From positions 1,503,885,355 to 1,503,949,354 of the forward strand of contig NC_056744.1 in assembly GCF_019279795.1 (NCBI RefSeq): DNA of 64,000 nt, given 5' to 3'. The position numbers and the translations under genes are program-made. Shown piece after piece: positions 34,881-46,377 of this stretch; the first letter of the stretch is position 1, and each line of letters begins with the position of its first letter. The DNA is from Protopterus annectens. Lineage: Eukaryota > Chordata > Ceratodontiformes > Protopteridae. The notes under the pieces were generated by a model, which ran no database searches, was not told where the DNA came from, and worked only from the letters and a program-made list of their open reading frames with translations.

Positions 34881-36780
34881 AACTTCAGTCTTTGTATTTT
34901 CAGTTATGCAGCTGGACAAAGAGCCAGAAATAAACCAAAGAGATTTGCCCCTCACCCCCCATCCCAAATAAAAAATAAAACCCCACCAAGGCAAAAAGGG
35001 AAAATACAAAGCAGTTGTGTTTTATATCCTTGGAGGTCTTTTATCGCATTACCTTTATTTTTTTCTGTGGGGGGGGGGGGGTGTGAAGAACTCCATGATT
35101 TACCACTTATAACTCCCCGGCCAGACCTAAAAAACGGAGCAGGAAAATAAGGGTAGTGGATCAGTGTTATGCCTCTGTCAGCAAACGATGCAAAAATACA
35201 ATGCAGCAAAACAAAAATCAGGTGCCTATACTGTAATACAGTAAGTCAAGCCGTAGCTGCCACAGTTCCATATTCAGGAACACCGCAACAAATCCTGAGC
35301 CTCCAGCCTTACCTCTCTACCTCTTAGAGGATGAAGTCCAGACAAAAGAACAAATAGTGAAACTTGACTGAATTGCAGTTTTTGCATCAGCATGAATTTT
35401 CAAAAGGATATTAGCTCTGAGTAAACAAATGACTATCGTTATTTTTCTCACTTGCATCCACAGTTATTTGCCTGCGAGCAAACAGAAAACTACATATTTA
35501 ACTGAAATGGAACTAAAGTAGGAGTCAAAAATCATGAAATTAAGCAGAAATCTGAACTGATAGCTATGACTACAACAATAAGCTCTGATCAGAAATTTTG
35601 CCCCAACTGCTCTGCAGTGTTTTACATCAGTGTAAACAGAAAGATATTGAACGAGTATAAGGCTGCCAATCCAAAATGTACCTACATACTGCTGCAGTCG
35701 CATTCTGTAATGTAGTTTTAGAATTAGTAAGTGCTGTTGGCTTACATTACTCTGTAACCAACATGAAAAAATAGTTGTAAAACCGAAGCGCTGTACATGA
35801 AAGTTCTCTGTTTCTCTGATTATATGCCTGAAGTGCAGAATCAAACTTTAGCCACGTTAGCATACACTCCATGAGCAAGAAGCACATTGGTTAATAACTA
35901 GTATTAAAGTTTCTTCGCTATAGCCCTGGTCAGTTGTAAAGTGTTTCTAAGAAACAAGCAGCAGCGCAAGAGTTTAGGAAGGCTGTCTGTACTTCATGCA
36001 CGGTCCTGCACGCCACAAGTTTCTATTGCAGGCAATGAATACCGTAAAATAATGAGAGCTACTCAGTAATGGAATGAGTGCTATGGTATGCCCTGCAGGA
36101 ACTAAGTACACAGTAAATCTACATGTATAAATAGTAAGACTGACAAAAACAATTTTGTATTAAAGGCACCCTGCTGTACGATAAATGGTGGTTCCCTCAA
36201 TGTGCATGCTTTCCTGTTTCCCGGTGCAGTTTCAAGAAGAAATGATGCTTTTATACCCTAACAAGTGAGCGCACAGCGATTTATCATGGCTGCACTGGTA
36301 ACTGTCCCTAGAAAGGGTTACAGTAGGAGAATTATATGAAGTGAACTAAAGTAATATAGTTTAACTAATTATAAAAGGCTGTCTATACCCTGCAGAAAAG
36401 TTAAATCCTGGCATACTTATAGCTTTGGGAGTAGATCTTACTGTAATCGGTCAATTGGGTAGTAGCAGATAAAACATATAAATGGCACAAAAAATAAGTG
36501 CCTACATTAATATTTACCAAAAGGAACACTGAAACAAACCAGTACAAAATAGGAAGCACCATTTGTAGCAGGGAATGCCAACTATGAGCCTCTTTTTCTA
36601 GAGGGAACAAAACACGACTGGAATAGAGACCTTTTAAAGTAACTTAATGCCGTGGGTGGAATCGCTAGGACATCAGCACTTATGTCAAACGTAGGGAGGG
36701 GATTAGTTCAGTGATTGACAGCATTCGAGCTTCGGACCGAGGCAGAAATGCGATTTCAGGAAGGAGCTAGTGCCCTTTTT
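34881..36780. other. Non-coding stretch, no gene seen
   Basis: AT-rich. It contains a G-run at about 35,069-35,080. The minus-strand frame at 35,464-35,844 has no domain and is not supported as a gene. Confidence 0.5.
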
Positions 36781-36784
36781 AACA

Positions 36785-37527
36785 GTTGGCTTAATTTCTG
36801 GTGTCATTCCAAGGGGATCCAGTACCTGACAGCCTGGAGGACATGATTGACAGATCATGATGCTTTGCCAGAGATGGCCTTCATCTGTCTCCCCTGGGCT
36901 TCAGGCTTTTGGCAAAGGATTTTGCCTCCCCCATAGTGCCTTTTTTTTTAGGCAAAGTCATGAGGACAAAATTACCAACTTGAAAAATTCTTCTAAACAC
37001 AATTTGAAGGTCATGCTGCTAATCACTAGGAGTCTTAACATGAAACTGGATTAATTGCAAGCATTTCTCACCCTGTAAGATTCTGACATTTGTGCAGTCA
37101 CTGAAACCTGGTTCAAAGCTGTGGAGAGCACCACAGCCTTACCAGGTTACTTTTCCTATCATACTTTCAGACCCCAAGCAGAGAGCTTCAAAGCCAAAGG
37201 AGGTGGAGTTTCAATATTCATCAAAGACATGCACACCTCCAAGCTGGTCAAACAGTATGACACACTGGAGACACTACAGGTGCAGTTAACTATTGACAAA
37301 ACACCTATTAAAATCATAGCTAGCTACAGACTCCCAACCATGACTCTGGAGGCCCACTCCACCTATCTGAACTTACTTGAATCCATCAAGATTCAACCCT
37401 CTGCCCTGATCCTGAGCGACTGTAAGTATTCAACCATAGAGTGGAAGGCCTATTCTAGCTCAAACACAAATGCCCAGAGATTCCTTGACTTTTCCAATGC
37501 ATTGGATCAGCTGGTCGACACCCCCTA
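36785..37527 (+). mobile_element. CR1 LINE, ORF1 end plus endonuclease start
   Basis: ORF1 C-terminus: RDGLHLSPLGFRLLAKDFA-like text (about 36,870-36,925), the last conserved block of the CR1 ORF1 esterase domain. A short spacer leads to the ORF2 start. The endonuclease frame (37,121-37,528) has KAKGGGVSIFIKDMHTSKLV, IIASYRLPTMTLEAHSTYL and LILSDCKYSTIEW, where the usual GDFN is SDCK. The copy stops at 37,527 after LDQLVDTP, where RTE sequence begins. Confidence 0.85.
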
Positions 37528-38130
37528 AGTATTCAACCATAGAGTGGAATACTATCTGGGAGGGATAGTTGAAGAGAAGGGTAGTATGAATGAGGAGTCC
37601 AAAGCTAGAATCAGAGGGGCTGCATCCAACTGGCACAGAGTGTTGGTAGTGTATGACAGAAGGAATGCCAAAGAAGCTGAAAAACAAGGTGCATAAAACA
37701 GTGGTGCTACCAATACTACTGTATGGTACAAAAACATGGGCAGCAAAGCAGAGCAGCTGAGGAAGCTAGAAGTGGTGGAGAATGAAGTGCTTGAGATGGG
37801 TAGTAGGATGCACACTGTGGGACAGATGAAGAAATGAGGACAGAGTGGAAGACAAAGTAGCTCCAATCACAGAAAGTCAGACACCAGTCTACAGTGGTTT
37901 GGACACAAATGCAGTGAAGCAGAAGAAAATTGATTAAGTTTCTGAAAGATTCTGGGCAGATAGGAAGAAGGCAAGACGAAATGAGGACATCCAGCAAAGA
38001 GGTGGATAGATTATATGACTGAAGACCTGCAACAGTTTGCCATGAGTGTTGGAAGGTAGGAGAGCAGCACTGAATAGGGAGAGATGGTGACAAGTGACAT
38101 GACACCCCAAACCCATGTAGTAAATGGGGG
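37528..38130 (+). mobile_element. RTE-type LINE, 3' end of reverse transcriptase ORF
   Basis: Plus-strand reading gives YLGGIVEEKGSMNEESKARI, then RGAASNWHRVLVVYDRRN, later KTVVLPILLYGTKTWAAKQS, then fragments resembling the KLEVAEMRMLRWMCG, NEYIR and RWYGHV blocks that end the ORF of RTE/BovB-type LINEs. Several stops and frame changes. It follows the truncated CR1 at 37,527 with a 24-bp direct repeat of upstream CR1 sequence at the joint. The 3' end is near 38,130 in a G-run. Confidence 0.75.
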
Positions 38131-39295
38131 GGGGGGTGACTAATTTGAATTTCCCCTTTGTCTGTTGGGACTCATTATTATTATTTGAATTTTGATTGAT
38201 TTGGATATGTTGCTAGATTTAATTTAAATATTACTTGCCAATGTCCTAGATATTTTTGAGTTTGCAGTATGTATGGCCATTTCTGTAAATAGACAATGGT
38301 GCTGATATAGACATGGTAATGTGCAGGGTGATATGGAGTGAGAGACTGTTTGTTTGTCGCTCACTCTCCTAGCTTAACTATCTTTTCCTAGCTGAGACTG
38401 TAAGAGTATCTCAGTCATTACATTCCAGGACCACACCATCCTCACTATAAGGTAGTATTTCATCATGTGTTATTCATCCTCCTTGCAGCTGCCACCCCTG
38501 TCATTTTTATCCCCCCTCTACCCTTCATCTTTATCTGCAGTTCCACTGTCTAAATGTTTTCTTCCTATTCTAGGGAATAGGTATTTCCCAAATACAACAG
38601 ATCTCTGTTTTTACATATTGTTTTAATTTATGTAATTATAATTTCCCTTCCTAGTGGCTTACTTTTTATGTAGTAAGTCATGGTAAAAGAATGATGAAAC
38701 ATATATTTTTGCACCATTTTTACTTCTGCTTTTTTAAATGTTTAAAGTCGTGTTTCTGCATGGTGGTATCCCACAATCCTATTGAAGTGGTGGAGTTATG
38801 CAACTTGTTATGCAAAGTTTATGCGGATCAGCAGTACAGATATTTTTCAAGAGCCTTTGTCCAGATTTTGAAGTCTGTAGGTTGAGTAGTATGGGCATGC
38901 ACACAACACATGTTCTTTGCCTTTCTCTGAGTACTAGCTTTTTGAATATAAAATGTTTTCTTTCCTTTTACATATTTAAGAAAGAGAAAACGATTCTTGC
39001 TGAAGAGGCTTCTAAGAACTTGGTTAATAGCAGGACATTTATTATGATTATAGCTAGAGACTTTATCTGTGTTGCATTCTTACCAGTGACTTAATATTAC
39101 TATGTACAACAACGGTTAAGTTAATTGGGTTAGAAATGTCAGAATACACTGTTGTCACCTTTTTGACTAAACTGTTAGCAACATGGCGTTCAACAGAAAT
39201 AATAACATTTCAGCTTCTTGCACTCAACTGATTATAGCGTAATAACTGGAATGCAATGTGCCCATTCTTAAAAGGGCAGCATCATGCATTAGTCT
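38131..39295. other. Non-coding stretch, no gene seen
   Basis: AT-rich. The overlapping frames at 38,691-39,094 show no domain. Confidence 0.5.
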
Positions 39296-39500
39296 TAACG
39301 TCGCCTCATAGCAAGATGTTATCCCGTTCAATTCTCAGCTAGAGCGTCTTCTGTGTGGAGGCATACGTGAATGGGGCGTGCCATCGTTGAAGGTTGTACG
39401 TCAGGGCTGGTAACTCGACACGTAAAAATCCACTACCAGTCGTTAGCAGACTGGAGTTCCGCTGTGGCAACCCCTAACTGGGAAAAAGCCGAAAGACACA
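39296..39500 (+). mobile_element. tRNA-headed SINE with V-SINE/L2-type tail
   Basis: Head fragment GTCGCCTCATAGCAAGATGT, box-B-like GTTCAATTCTC, middle GTCTTCTGTGTGGAGGCATA and CGTGAATGGGGCGTGCCATC, tail AGTTCCGCTGTGGCAACCCC, then TGGGAAAAAGCCGAAAGACA. Same family as at 7.3 kb (opposite strand) and 30.3 kb. The open frame across it is a chance frame. Confidence 0.85.
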
Positions 39501-40799
39501 AGCTGTATTGCAAGTGCACAATATGTAACCACTGTAGCAGATTTATTTCATTATCAAATTTCTCCCATTTGAGAGAAAAAACTTGTTTTCAAAATTATAA
39601 GTGTGACAATGAACAGCCAATAAATCTATTACATATGACACTCTGGAATAATCGTGTAAAAGCATACAAGATGCTAAAAGCCACCACTTTGAAAATACTT
39701 TGTGATTATAATCTGTTAGCCAGACTTAATCACCCAAATGCCATTTGAGCTTGAAATGGAACCTGTGGAAGGAATACATTGAAATGTGCTATTACGAGGC
39801 TTGGAACTTTTACTGTCACTAGACAAACCAGATTCAACAGGATAAGAATAGATAAATGTCATGCTCAACTGCATTGATTGGAGAGCACACTGCAAATAGT
39901 TAAACTTGAACTTCCACCCTTATCTGTAATGTTTGGTTGAAACAGATTTATTGTCAGTACAGGTGCAGATCTGCTTCATTGGGTAATTCTTGACTTGTAT
40001 TAATTTTGCTGGCCTCTGAAACATTGCGTTCAAGTTGACATTCATCAGGAACCAATTAGTTATATCATCTATTACATCAAACTATAGCACCATCATTCAT
40101 TTGTATCATGTATGACTGTGGATCCGTTTTTTTCAGTGCAACATTTGTAACCCACTTTTTTCTCCCCCTCTGTTAACTTTAAGCTGGCAGCCTGGCCGTG
40201 TTGTAGGATAACTGATGGAAGTGCAGAAAACTCAGCCAAATTTTGTACAAAGCTTTTTTTTTTTTTTTTTTCCCCATCATGTTTTTGGTCTGTTCCTCAT
40301 AAAATTTGTGGTTTTCTGGGAAAACCCTGAGTATAGATGTCATTGAATCATGACATACATTTGAGTTTCAGACTGTGTACTTCAAAAAAAATGCATGCTA
40401 ACACAAATCCAGGTATTCTAGCAACTTTCTAAGTTTGTTAGAGGAATATTTAAAATCTGTCCCTATTTTAGCCTTTGCCCCCCATTATTTTAGGCTTTGT
40501 ACAGATCACTTGTGGTAAGAGGTTGAGAAGTAGGTTAAAAATATTGTCATGTCCATTTGTGTGCCTTCAAGCATTAGCCGTGAAGGGCTAACTGTAATGG
40601 CATTGTGTGGAGTAGCTCGGTATGCTATAAGGACTCTGCAAGGATCTGCTTGTTTCTTCAATCCTTTTCACAGTTTATTCTGCTCTGTTTCACCATATAG
40701 ATATGTGTATATACAGTAAAAACTATATGCAGATAATGAGAATTTAATTCTGTATTGGCAAAACCATAATAAATAAGAAGGTGTTAGAACTCTCTGGGC
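39501..40799. other. Non-coding stretch, no gene seen
   Basis: AT-rich, with a T-run at about 40,253-40,271. No supported feature. Confidence 0.5.
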
Positions 40800-41007
40800 A
40801 TAACTGCATACCGTTGTCTCCAACTAGTTAAATAGCTAGACCATGCACTTTATAACTGCATACCGTTGTCTCCAACTAGTTAAATAGCTAGACCATGCAC
40901 TTTATAACTGCATACCGTTGTCTCCAACTAGTTAAATAGCTAGACCATGCACTTTATAACTGCATACTGTTATCTCCAACTAGTTAAATAGCTAGACCAT
41001 GCACTTT
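40800..41007. repeat. Tandem array, 52-bp unit, 4 copies
   Basis: Unit ATAACTGCATACCGTTGTCT, then CCAACTAGTTAAATAGCTAG and ACCATGCACTTT. Starts at 40,800, 40,852, 40,904 and 40,956. The first three are identical by eye; the fourth has two changes and runs into a T-run. Each unit holds the palindromes ACTAGT and AGCT. Confidence 0.95.
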
Positions 41008-42267
41008 TTTTTTTTTGGTTCTAGCTATGTACTAGTTGTAGTTAGCACATTGTTACTCTGACAGAGATCTAAAACAACAAGGTAGTTTTGCTGTCAAAGA
41101 AGTCAGTAGCTGTTCTTTTGCCAAGCACCTTTGTAGTAATTGTCTTTGTCTCTCTGCAGTTGCCAAGGCACAATACAGAAATAACACTTGGACACCATGT
41201 TTATAATATCTCTGTCGATGTTTGAAAAGTACTTTGACATTTTGGCTCATCAATATTTAGTCAAACCCTAATGACCTCTGTACATTTAACACAGTACTTC
41301 TGCTTTTTGTCATAGAGGCACTAGAATTCTGTTTTCATGCTCTGTTATATTTTATGCATGACATGTTTGGTGTGTGTCGAGCTGGTCATCCATTTCAGAG
41401 ATGAATGGCAGCATTCTTCTGCATTCTGGGTATCTTTTTTATCTATTTTTTAGAATTTACTGGTCTTGCCATCATTATGATATGCAAATAAGAACTCCTT
41501 ACAGTTAAATCTAGATAATTGGATAGGAAGGTTGAAACACTCTTATGGTCTATCTTGTCTAGCTCTTCTGGACCCCAGAGGGAACTTTTGAATATGTGTT
41601 TTTTTGGCTATGCTTTTAATGACCTGCTGCTCTATTTGACTAAGACTTGCTTATGAACCTATGAAAATCTTTAACAACTAGTTGATTCCCAGGTACTTGT
41701 ATTGCTCTGGCATTAAACTGTCTGTCTCATTAACTGTCTTTGGCACACCTGTAGCACTTGGCCTAAATTGTATAACTTGATTAGTGGAACTAATTACAAA
41801 CTCTCAATCCCTAATGAGTATCTGGAGAATATCTGTCAGGCTGACACACTTGCAAGACCCTCTATTTTTATCAGTTGCAAATACCTCAGTTTGGCATCTG
41901 ATAACATTCTGGAGCAATAAGCAACAGAACATAACACTTGTTCATGTTTTTGGTATAATGCTGCCTCCTAGGCTATAGCTAGTAGGATCTGTACTCACTA
42001 TTCTTAGTGACATCAGAGTGTGCAAACAATGGAGCTGCTGTTAATTTTTTTACTTTTGAATGCTTGGACTTGAGCTTGCCCCCAGGAACATGCTGCATTT
42101 TTGCTTAACAAATCTGTTTTAAGAATGAAGTACTGTTAGAGGTCTGGCCGAAATTTGCACAAATAGTTAATCGTACCTAGGGCCTATCTTAATTTGATTA
42201 CTCACAATGGATCTTGTAACTTGGCTATTACTCTGACTTTGCATATATCTGATTTGATTCCAGTACA
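41008..42267. other. Non-coding stretch, no gene seen
   Basis: AT-rich DNA with no supported gene or repeat. Confidence 0.5.
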
Positions 42268-42335
42268 GCTCAAGTGGTGTAGTGGTACATTTCTCTGACT
42301 ATAGTGTACAGGGTCCTGGGTTCAAGATTTGGCAA
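42268..42335 (+). repeat. tRNA-like head (pol III box A and box B)
   Basis: GCTCAAGTGGTGTAGTGGTA carries a box-A-like TGGTGTAGTGG, and GGTCCTGGGTTCAAGATTTG carries a box-B-like GGGTTCAAGAT, with tRNA-like spacing. It is followed without a gap by CR1 reverse transcriptase sequence. Relatives lie at 43.9, 44.4, 47.3 and 61.7 kb. Confidence 0.65.
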
Positions 42336-43195
42336 GGCTGATTTCCCCTTTGGGAAAAACTCTGTTCCCATGAATTACCACATTGATGGTAGTCCACTGA
42401 ACACAGAAGGAATTATAAGAGATCTGGGAATACAGGTTGACAGCAACCTCTTGTTTTCACCAACACATTGCCATTGTGGTCAGAAAGTCCTCTGCAGCAC
42501 GTCTCATTACTAAGGGTTTTGAATCCAAGAAGAAAGAGGTCATTCTCTCCCTCTACTCTTCCCTCATTAGGCCAATCATAGAGTACAATGCCCCATTTGG
42601 CATGTATCTCACTAGACACCTGCAACAACTGGAGAGGCTGCAAAAAGTACCTCACAAAGATGATCCCAGGCCACTTGTCCTATATGGACTGACTCAAAAA
42701 ACACAGACTATTCTCTCTCATATCGTCTACTTAGAGACCATCTCTGCTTGACTTACAAAGCTATGTCTGACCCAGCGCTGTTATAAATGCTGCATCTGAA
42801 TAAATCCCAATCCCTCCACACCACACACTCCAGAGACTTCAACCTCATTACCACAATCAACAGAACATGCTAGAGGGACAGGTTCATAACCCAGAGACTG
42901 CCCATGCTAAGGAATAGGCTTCCCATAACCCATACATGTCAAACAAAGCACCTCACTGGCACTGGCCCTATTCAAGAGAAATCTTGATGAGTGGATGGGA
43001 AATAGAAACTTCACCCTGGGATCACTCCAGTGGCAATACTTGGCAGAGGCACTGGGAATCGGTCCAGTGGCTCTACTTGACAGAGGCACTGGGAATTAAT
43101 GGGTGGCATGATGCCAGGGTAATCCTATGGGCTAGGCTTGTAAATGCTCCAGGGCCATTAGCCTAGTACACACCTATGAATCTATAACAACATTT
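42336..43195 (+). mobile_element. CR1 LINE 3' end joined to a tRNA-like head
   Basis: The sequence begins inside the PFGKNSVPMNYHIDGSPLNT block, continues with IIRDLGIQVDSNLLF and YSSLIRPIIEYNAPFGMYLT, then RHLQQLERLQK. It ends with the 3' region GGGCTAGGCTTGTAAATGCT, then ACCTATGAATC at about 43,190. Part of the C-terminal text is doubled in altered form near 43,030-43,095 (CAGAGGCACTGGGAAT twice). At least two frame changes. 5' truncation falls at the tRNA-like head. Confidence 0.87.
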
Positions 43196-43465
43196 ATGCT
43201 GTGATGAAAGTACCAAAGTCCAGTTTTACTGAAACAGCATTTGTGTAGGGGTAGCTTTAAACAAGTTTGTGATGGTCTGCACCAGTCCCTTTAACCTCAT
43301 ATCAGTCATTTTTGTCAACACCAAAAACCATAATGTTAATCTGTAATTGTGTCATCTAGCTAAATAAATCTAGCCACCTTACACTGAAATATTTCAGGTG
43401 CTTATCTTGTACTAAACAGTAGCCTTTTAAAACAGAACCTTTACATAAGGGTAATAAAAGTCAAA
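43196..43465. other. Non-coding spacer
   Basis: AT-rich. No feature seen. Confidence 0.5.
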
Positions 43466-43680
43466 CCCCCGGATTCACTAATCCTCCGTGTAAGACTTAA
43501 TAAGTCTTACTCTGAGGCTGCAGTTGAACGGTTCGACGTCGGCATGCCATGAATATTCATGAGGGCACGCTGACTCAACCGTAACTCTTACATGGACTGA
43601 GTAGGAAAGCAGGGGGCGTGTCCAACTGCCGAGCAGTTTAAATGTGCACGCCCCTGCAAGGTTTTAAAAAGCATAATGTC
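43466..43680. repeat. Palindrome-rich block, possible left end of a Harbinger-type element
   Basis: CCCCCGGATTCACTAATCCT is followed by a near-perfect 21-bp palindrome at 43,490-43,510 (GTAAGACTTA and its complement). Next comes an imperfect palindrome centred on the perfect CATGAATATTCATG at 43,548-43,561, with arms CAGTTGAACGGTT and AACCGTAACTC. GC-rich CACGCCCCTGC-type sequence follows. A terminus starting GGATTCACTAA recalls some Harbinger and other DNA transposon ends, but no matching right end is present in the window. Confidence 0.4.
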
Positions 43681-43769
43681 ATCACAAGAGCGAGTTTGCT
43701 CAAATGTACTTGCACCAACACCACACTCCCTGACGCTGTAAACCCCCCATCACACTTATATAAAGTAAA

Positions 43770-43797
43770 TAATTATATATATATATATATATATATT
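43770..43797. repeat. (AT)n microsatellite
   Basis: About 13 AT units. Confidence 0.95.
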
Positions 43798-43906
43798 TTA
43801 AATCCACGATATAGCTGTCCGTATTTGTGCGTGTGTGCCCATTGCTTAGCTAGTAAGAAATTCTGACATGGAAGAGCATAAGAAAGAATGTTTATGCACC
43901 CCAAAT

Positions 43907-43968
43907 TGCAATAGCGTAATGGTAGAGCGTATGCACAAAGAGAATGCATTCATGGTTAGAGTCCCACC
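43907..43968 (+). repeat. tRNA-like head
   Basis: Box-A-like TAGCGTAATGG (43,912-43,922) and box-B-like GGTTAGAGTCC (43,954-43,964) with tRNA spacing. No CCA-stem pairing good enough for a working tRNA was found. It points towards the 40-bp array at 44,099. Confidence 0.5.
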
Positions 43969-44098
43969 ACTTCCCTTCTTATTTATGTTTTAAATCCGTA
44001 TTTGAAATAATACCAGACATGTACATGATTAAAATTTTATTAAAAGCAGTGACATGGCCAATGTAGGACCCAGATATACAATAGCCTGTTAAGCAATG

Positions 44099-44332
44099 CT
44101 TTACACAGCTAAACACAGGTGCCCATAGTTTAATAATGCTTTACCCAGCTAAACAGAGGTGCCCATAGTGTAATAGCACTTTACCCAGCTAAACAGAGTT
44201 GTCCAAAGGTTAAAAGTGCTTTACCCAGTGCAATAGAGTTACCCAAAGGTTAAAAGCGCTTTACCCAGCACAATAGAGTTGCCCAAAGGTTAAAAGCGCT
44301 TTACCCAGAGCAATGCATTTGCGCAGACGTGC
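44099..44332. repeat. 40-bp minisatellite, about 5.8 copies
   Basis: Unit CTTTACCCAGCTAAACAGAG, then TTGCCCAAAGGTTAAAAGTG. Starts at 44,099, 44,139, 44,179, 44,219, 44,259 and 44,299, with a gradual change from CTAAACA to CAATAGA across the array. It lies between a plus-strand tRNA-like head at 43.9 kb and a minus-strand one at 44.45 kb, both pointing inward. It may be a subterminal array of the Harbinger-type element. Confidence 0.93.
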
Positions 44333-44429
44333 GCGCCGCGCCAACCAGGGCACCGTGGAGCAACATAGAGCAAAGTTGCTTAAACGCAGCCACACCCCCT
44401 AGCCTGTCTAGACAGTATTAAAATAAAAG

Positions 44430-44497
44430 AATGACAAGGTTCCAACCCAGGACCCTGTGCATCATAATCAAAGTACAGAACCACTAAGCCATGACAA
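44430..44497 (-). repeat. tRNA-like head
   Basis: Minus strand: GTCATGGCTTAGTGGTTCTG (box A) and GGGTCCTGGGTTGGAACCTT (box B), then CATTCTTTTATTTTAATACT, matching the tail after the head at 61.7 kb (TTTATATTTTCATACTGAG). A member of the same small SINE-like family. Confidence 0.6.
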
Positions 44498-44690
44498 CAT
44501 AGGGGAAGCAGCCACTATTAACATTCATATACTTACGAATGGTAGTTTAACCATTACTAAGAAGGTCTGCAGTCAGATGAGAATTTTACAAAATGGCCAA
44601 TCTCAAAAAAGTGCGGGAAATGTGGCATATTTAAGCTCCATAGGCAGGAATAATCGCCATAACTGTTTGTAGCTCACATTTTCAGTCAGA

Positions 44691-44998
44691 ATGGCAGGTA
44701 CAGGAGAGGGTTCACGCTTCCGAGTACAACGCTGGGGCTTCGAGGATTCCAAATACATGGTCCACCGTCATGAGTCAAGACTCCTGCAGGGCCAGTTCCA
44801 AGGGATGGAGTACAAGGCAGAGGCTTGGAACCTGTTAGCTTGTGACTTCACCAGTGCCACAGGCATTCCGCGGACTGGTGAGCAGGTCCGTCACCACCAT
44901 GTAGACCTGAAGAGACAAAAGCAGGACCGCCTGAACCAGTGGATACAGGAGGCCTGTGGGATGCAGAATGCCCCACAACTATGTAGCCATGGAATGCA
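44691..44998 (+). CDS. Myb/SANT-like protein of a PIF/Harbinger element, exon 1
   Basis: An open frame beginning MAGTGEGSRFRVQRWGFEDS encodes a Myb/SANT-like domain. RW.FEDSKYMVHRHESRLL is the first helix pair, KAEAWNLLACDFTSATGIPR the second with the turn, and TGEQVRHHHVDLKRQKQDRL the recognition helix. This is the pattern of the accessory DNA-binding protein that PIF/Harbinger elements encode beside the transposase, which recruits it to subterminal repeats in the nucleus. A donor-like GTATGTAAG follows at 44,999, and a likely second exon starts at 45,077. Without splicing the frame stops at 45,026. No internal stop, so this exon is well preserved. It belongs to the same type of element as the transposase at 62-63 kb on the opposite strand, but that the two form one element is inference. 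Confidence 0.75.
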
Positions 44999-45076
44999 GT
45001 ATGTAAGAATTGATAATGGAGTATGAGTATGTAGAATGGATAGGTATGTCTCGATATCCCTTCATTTAATTTACAG

Positions 45077-45145
45077 CTGCAGGTGACCGTGCTACGAATC
45101 AGCAAGCCTATGCTGATAGGCTGCTAAGGCTGCACCACCAGGCAG
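45077..45145 (+). CDS. Probable exon 2 of the Myb/SANT-like gene
   Basis: TTTAATTTACAG acts as acceptor and GGCAG|GTTGGTGA as donor. The frame between reads GDRATNQQAYADRLLRLHHQ, a basic, helix-like stretch of the kind that follows the Myb domain in Harbinger accessory proteins. It is too short to prove. Confidence 0.45.
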
Positions 45146-46375
45146 GTTGGTGATTATTCTGCATGTATTGTTATATAAAATATGGGAGAGAGCATGAAAG
45201 AAGTGTTTTAGTCCAATAAAACAGCCATAGAATTGCCTGAATAAGTCCTTTGCATGTACTGTCAGATAAAAACGTCAGAGAGGCAGAAAAAGAGTGTAGT
45301 AACCCATTAAGAAAGGTAACACAAGTCTGAAATAATATCTCTGCAGGCACTGTCATAAGTGAGTGAGCCTGAAAAAAGATTGTTCTAACCTATTAATAAA
45401 GGTATAATATGTCTTGAACATGTCTGCCATAAACACCATTAAAACAAACAAAGGAGTGAGCCTGTGGAAAAGTGTGCAATGTCATTAATAAAGGTCTAAA
45501 ACCCAGAGTGTCTGTCTCAGAGTCTGAAATGTTGTTGTACCTTTGCATTATACAAACAGTACTGTTTGAAAATGTGCTGGCAACCCAGAGTTATGCAGTC
45601 CCATATAGAGTGGGTGATGGAGGTGCTAGTAGCTGTGAAACATATATACAGTCCACAATAGTCAGTTACTGGCTGGCATGAATAAGTAAACCTGGCACAC
45701 ATGTAGCATGTAATTATTCACCAGAAATGTGAGTGTGTGTCAAGAAATGCAGGGTTCTGTACAAATTGAAGGGAAAATGTCATGTGAAAACATCCCAGAT
45801 ATGTAGATAAAGAAATATAAATGCAAACAAGAAATATGTAGCAGTAACATCTGCATCCTGTACAGTTAGTATGTCAGATATAGGTCAGGCATATATTGAA
45901 CTAGCCAAACCCATGACACAACCTAATGTATGGTGGCAAGTGTAATAATACAGGTAGGGGATATACACTTGCAGTCACTGGGAATGTAGTGTAGACTAAA
46001 AGGTCATTATAAGATGTTAACCGAGGTTTTTTCTACACCCTACCGTATGTGCATAAACTATGCAATTCCACACCTCAATGGGTATGTGTAACCTTAAATA
46101 TTTGTTGGGACATATATCCTATTGTTTTATAAATATTTGCATTGATGTTAATGCATGTGTCCTATTCAAACACCACGTTCATGGTGGCCTGTTGCTACCA
46201 AACATCCCTGCATGCTGTTGGAATATCCACTGTCATTCAATATATGCATGTGTTATGCTTGCTGTTCAACTGTTGGAACCTTGGTGTGTTGGGTTAATGA
46301 GAATATTACTGCATGCTGTTACAACTAATCTGGAATGCTGTTGTTTATGTTGTAATTAAACACACCTAATCGCAG
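45146..46375. other. Intron-like stretch with decayed repeats
   Basis: Between about 45,180 and 45,520, short blocks of the type GAGTGAGCCTG and ATTAATAAAGGT recur irregularly about every 70-90 bp, suggesting an old tandem array. The rest has no feature. Confidence 0.4.
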
Positions 46376-46377
46376 AA

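Noticed and set aside
37552-38116. Long minus-strand frames rich in Ser, Leu and Cys
   Set aside because: They are the antisense of the RTE 3' end and have no domain.
40800-41007. CRISPR-like array
   Set aside because: Units are contiguous with no spacers, and the context is vertebrate DNA.
44691-45026. A domesticated host Myb/SANT gene
   Set aside because: Nothing shows a host role. Its neighbours are repeat arrays and a transposase, so a transposon gene is more likely.
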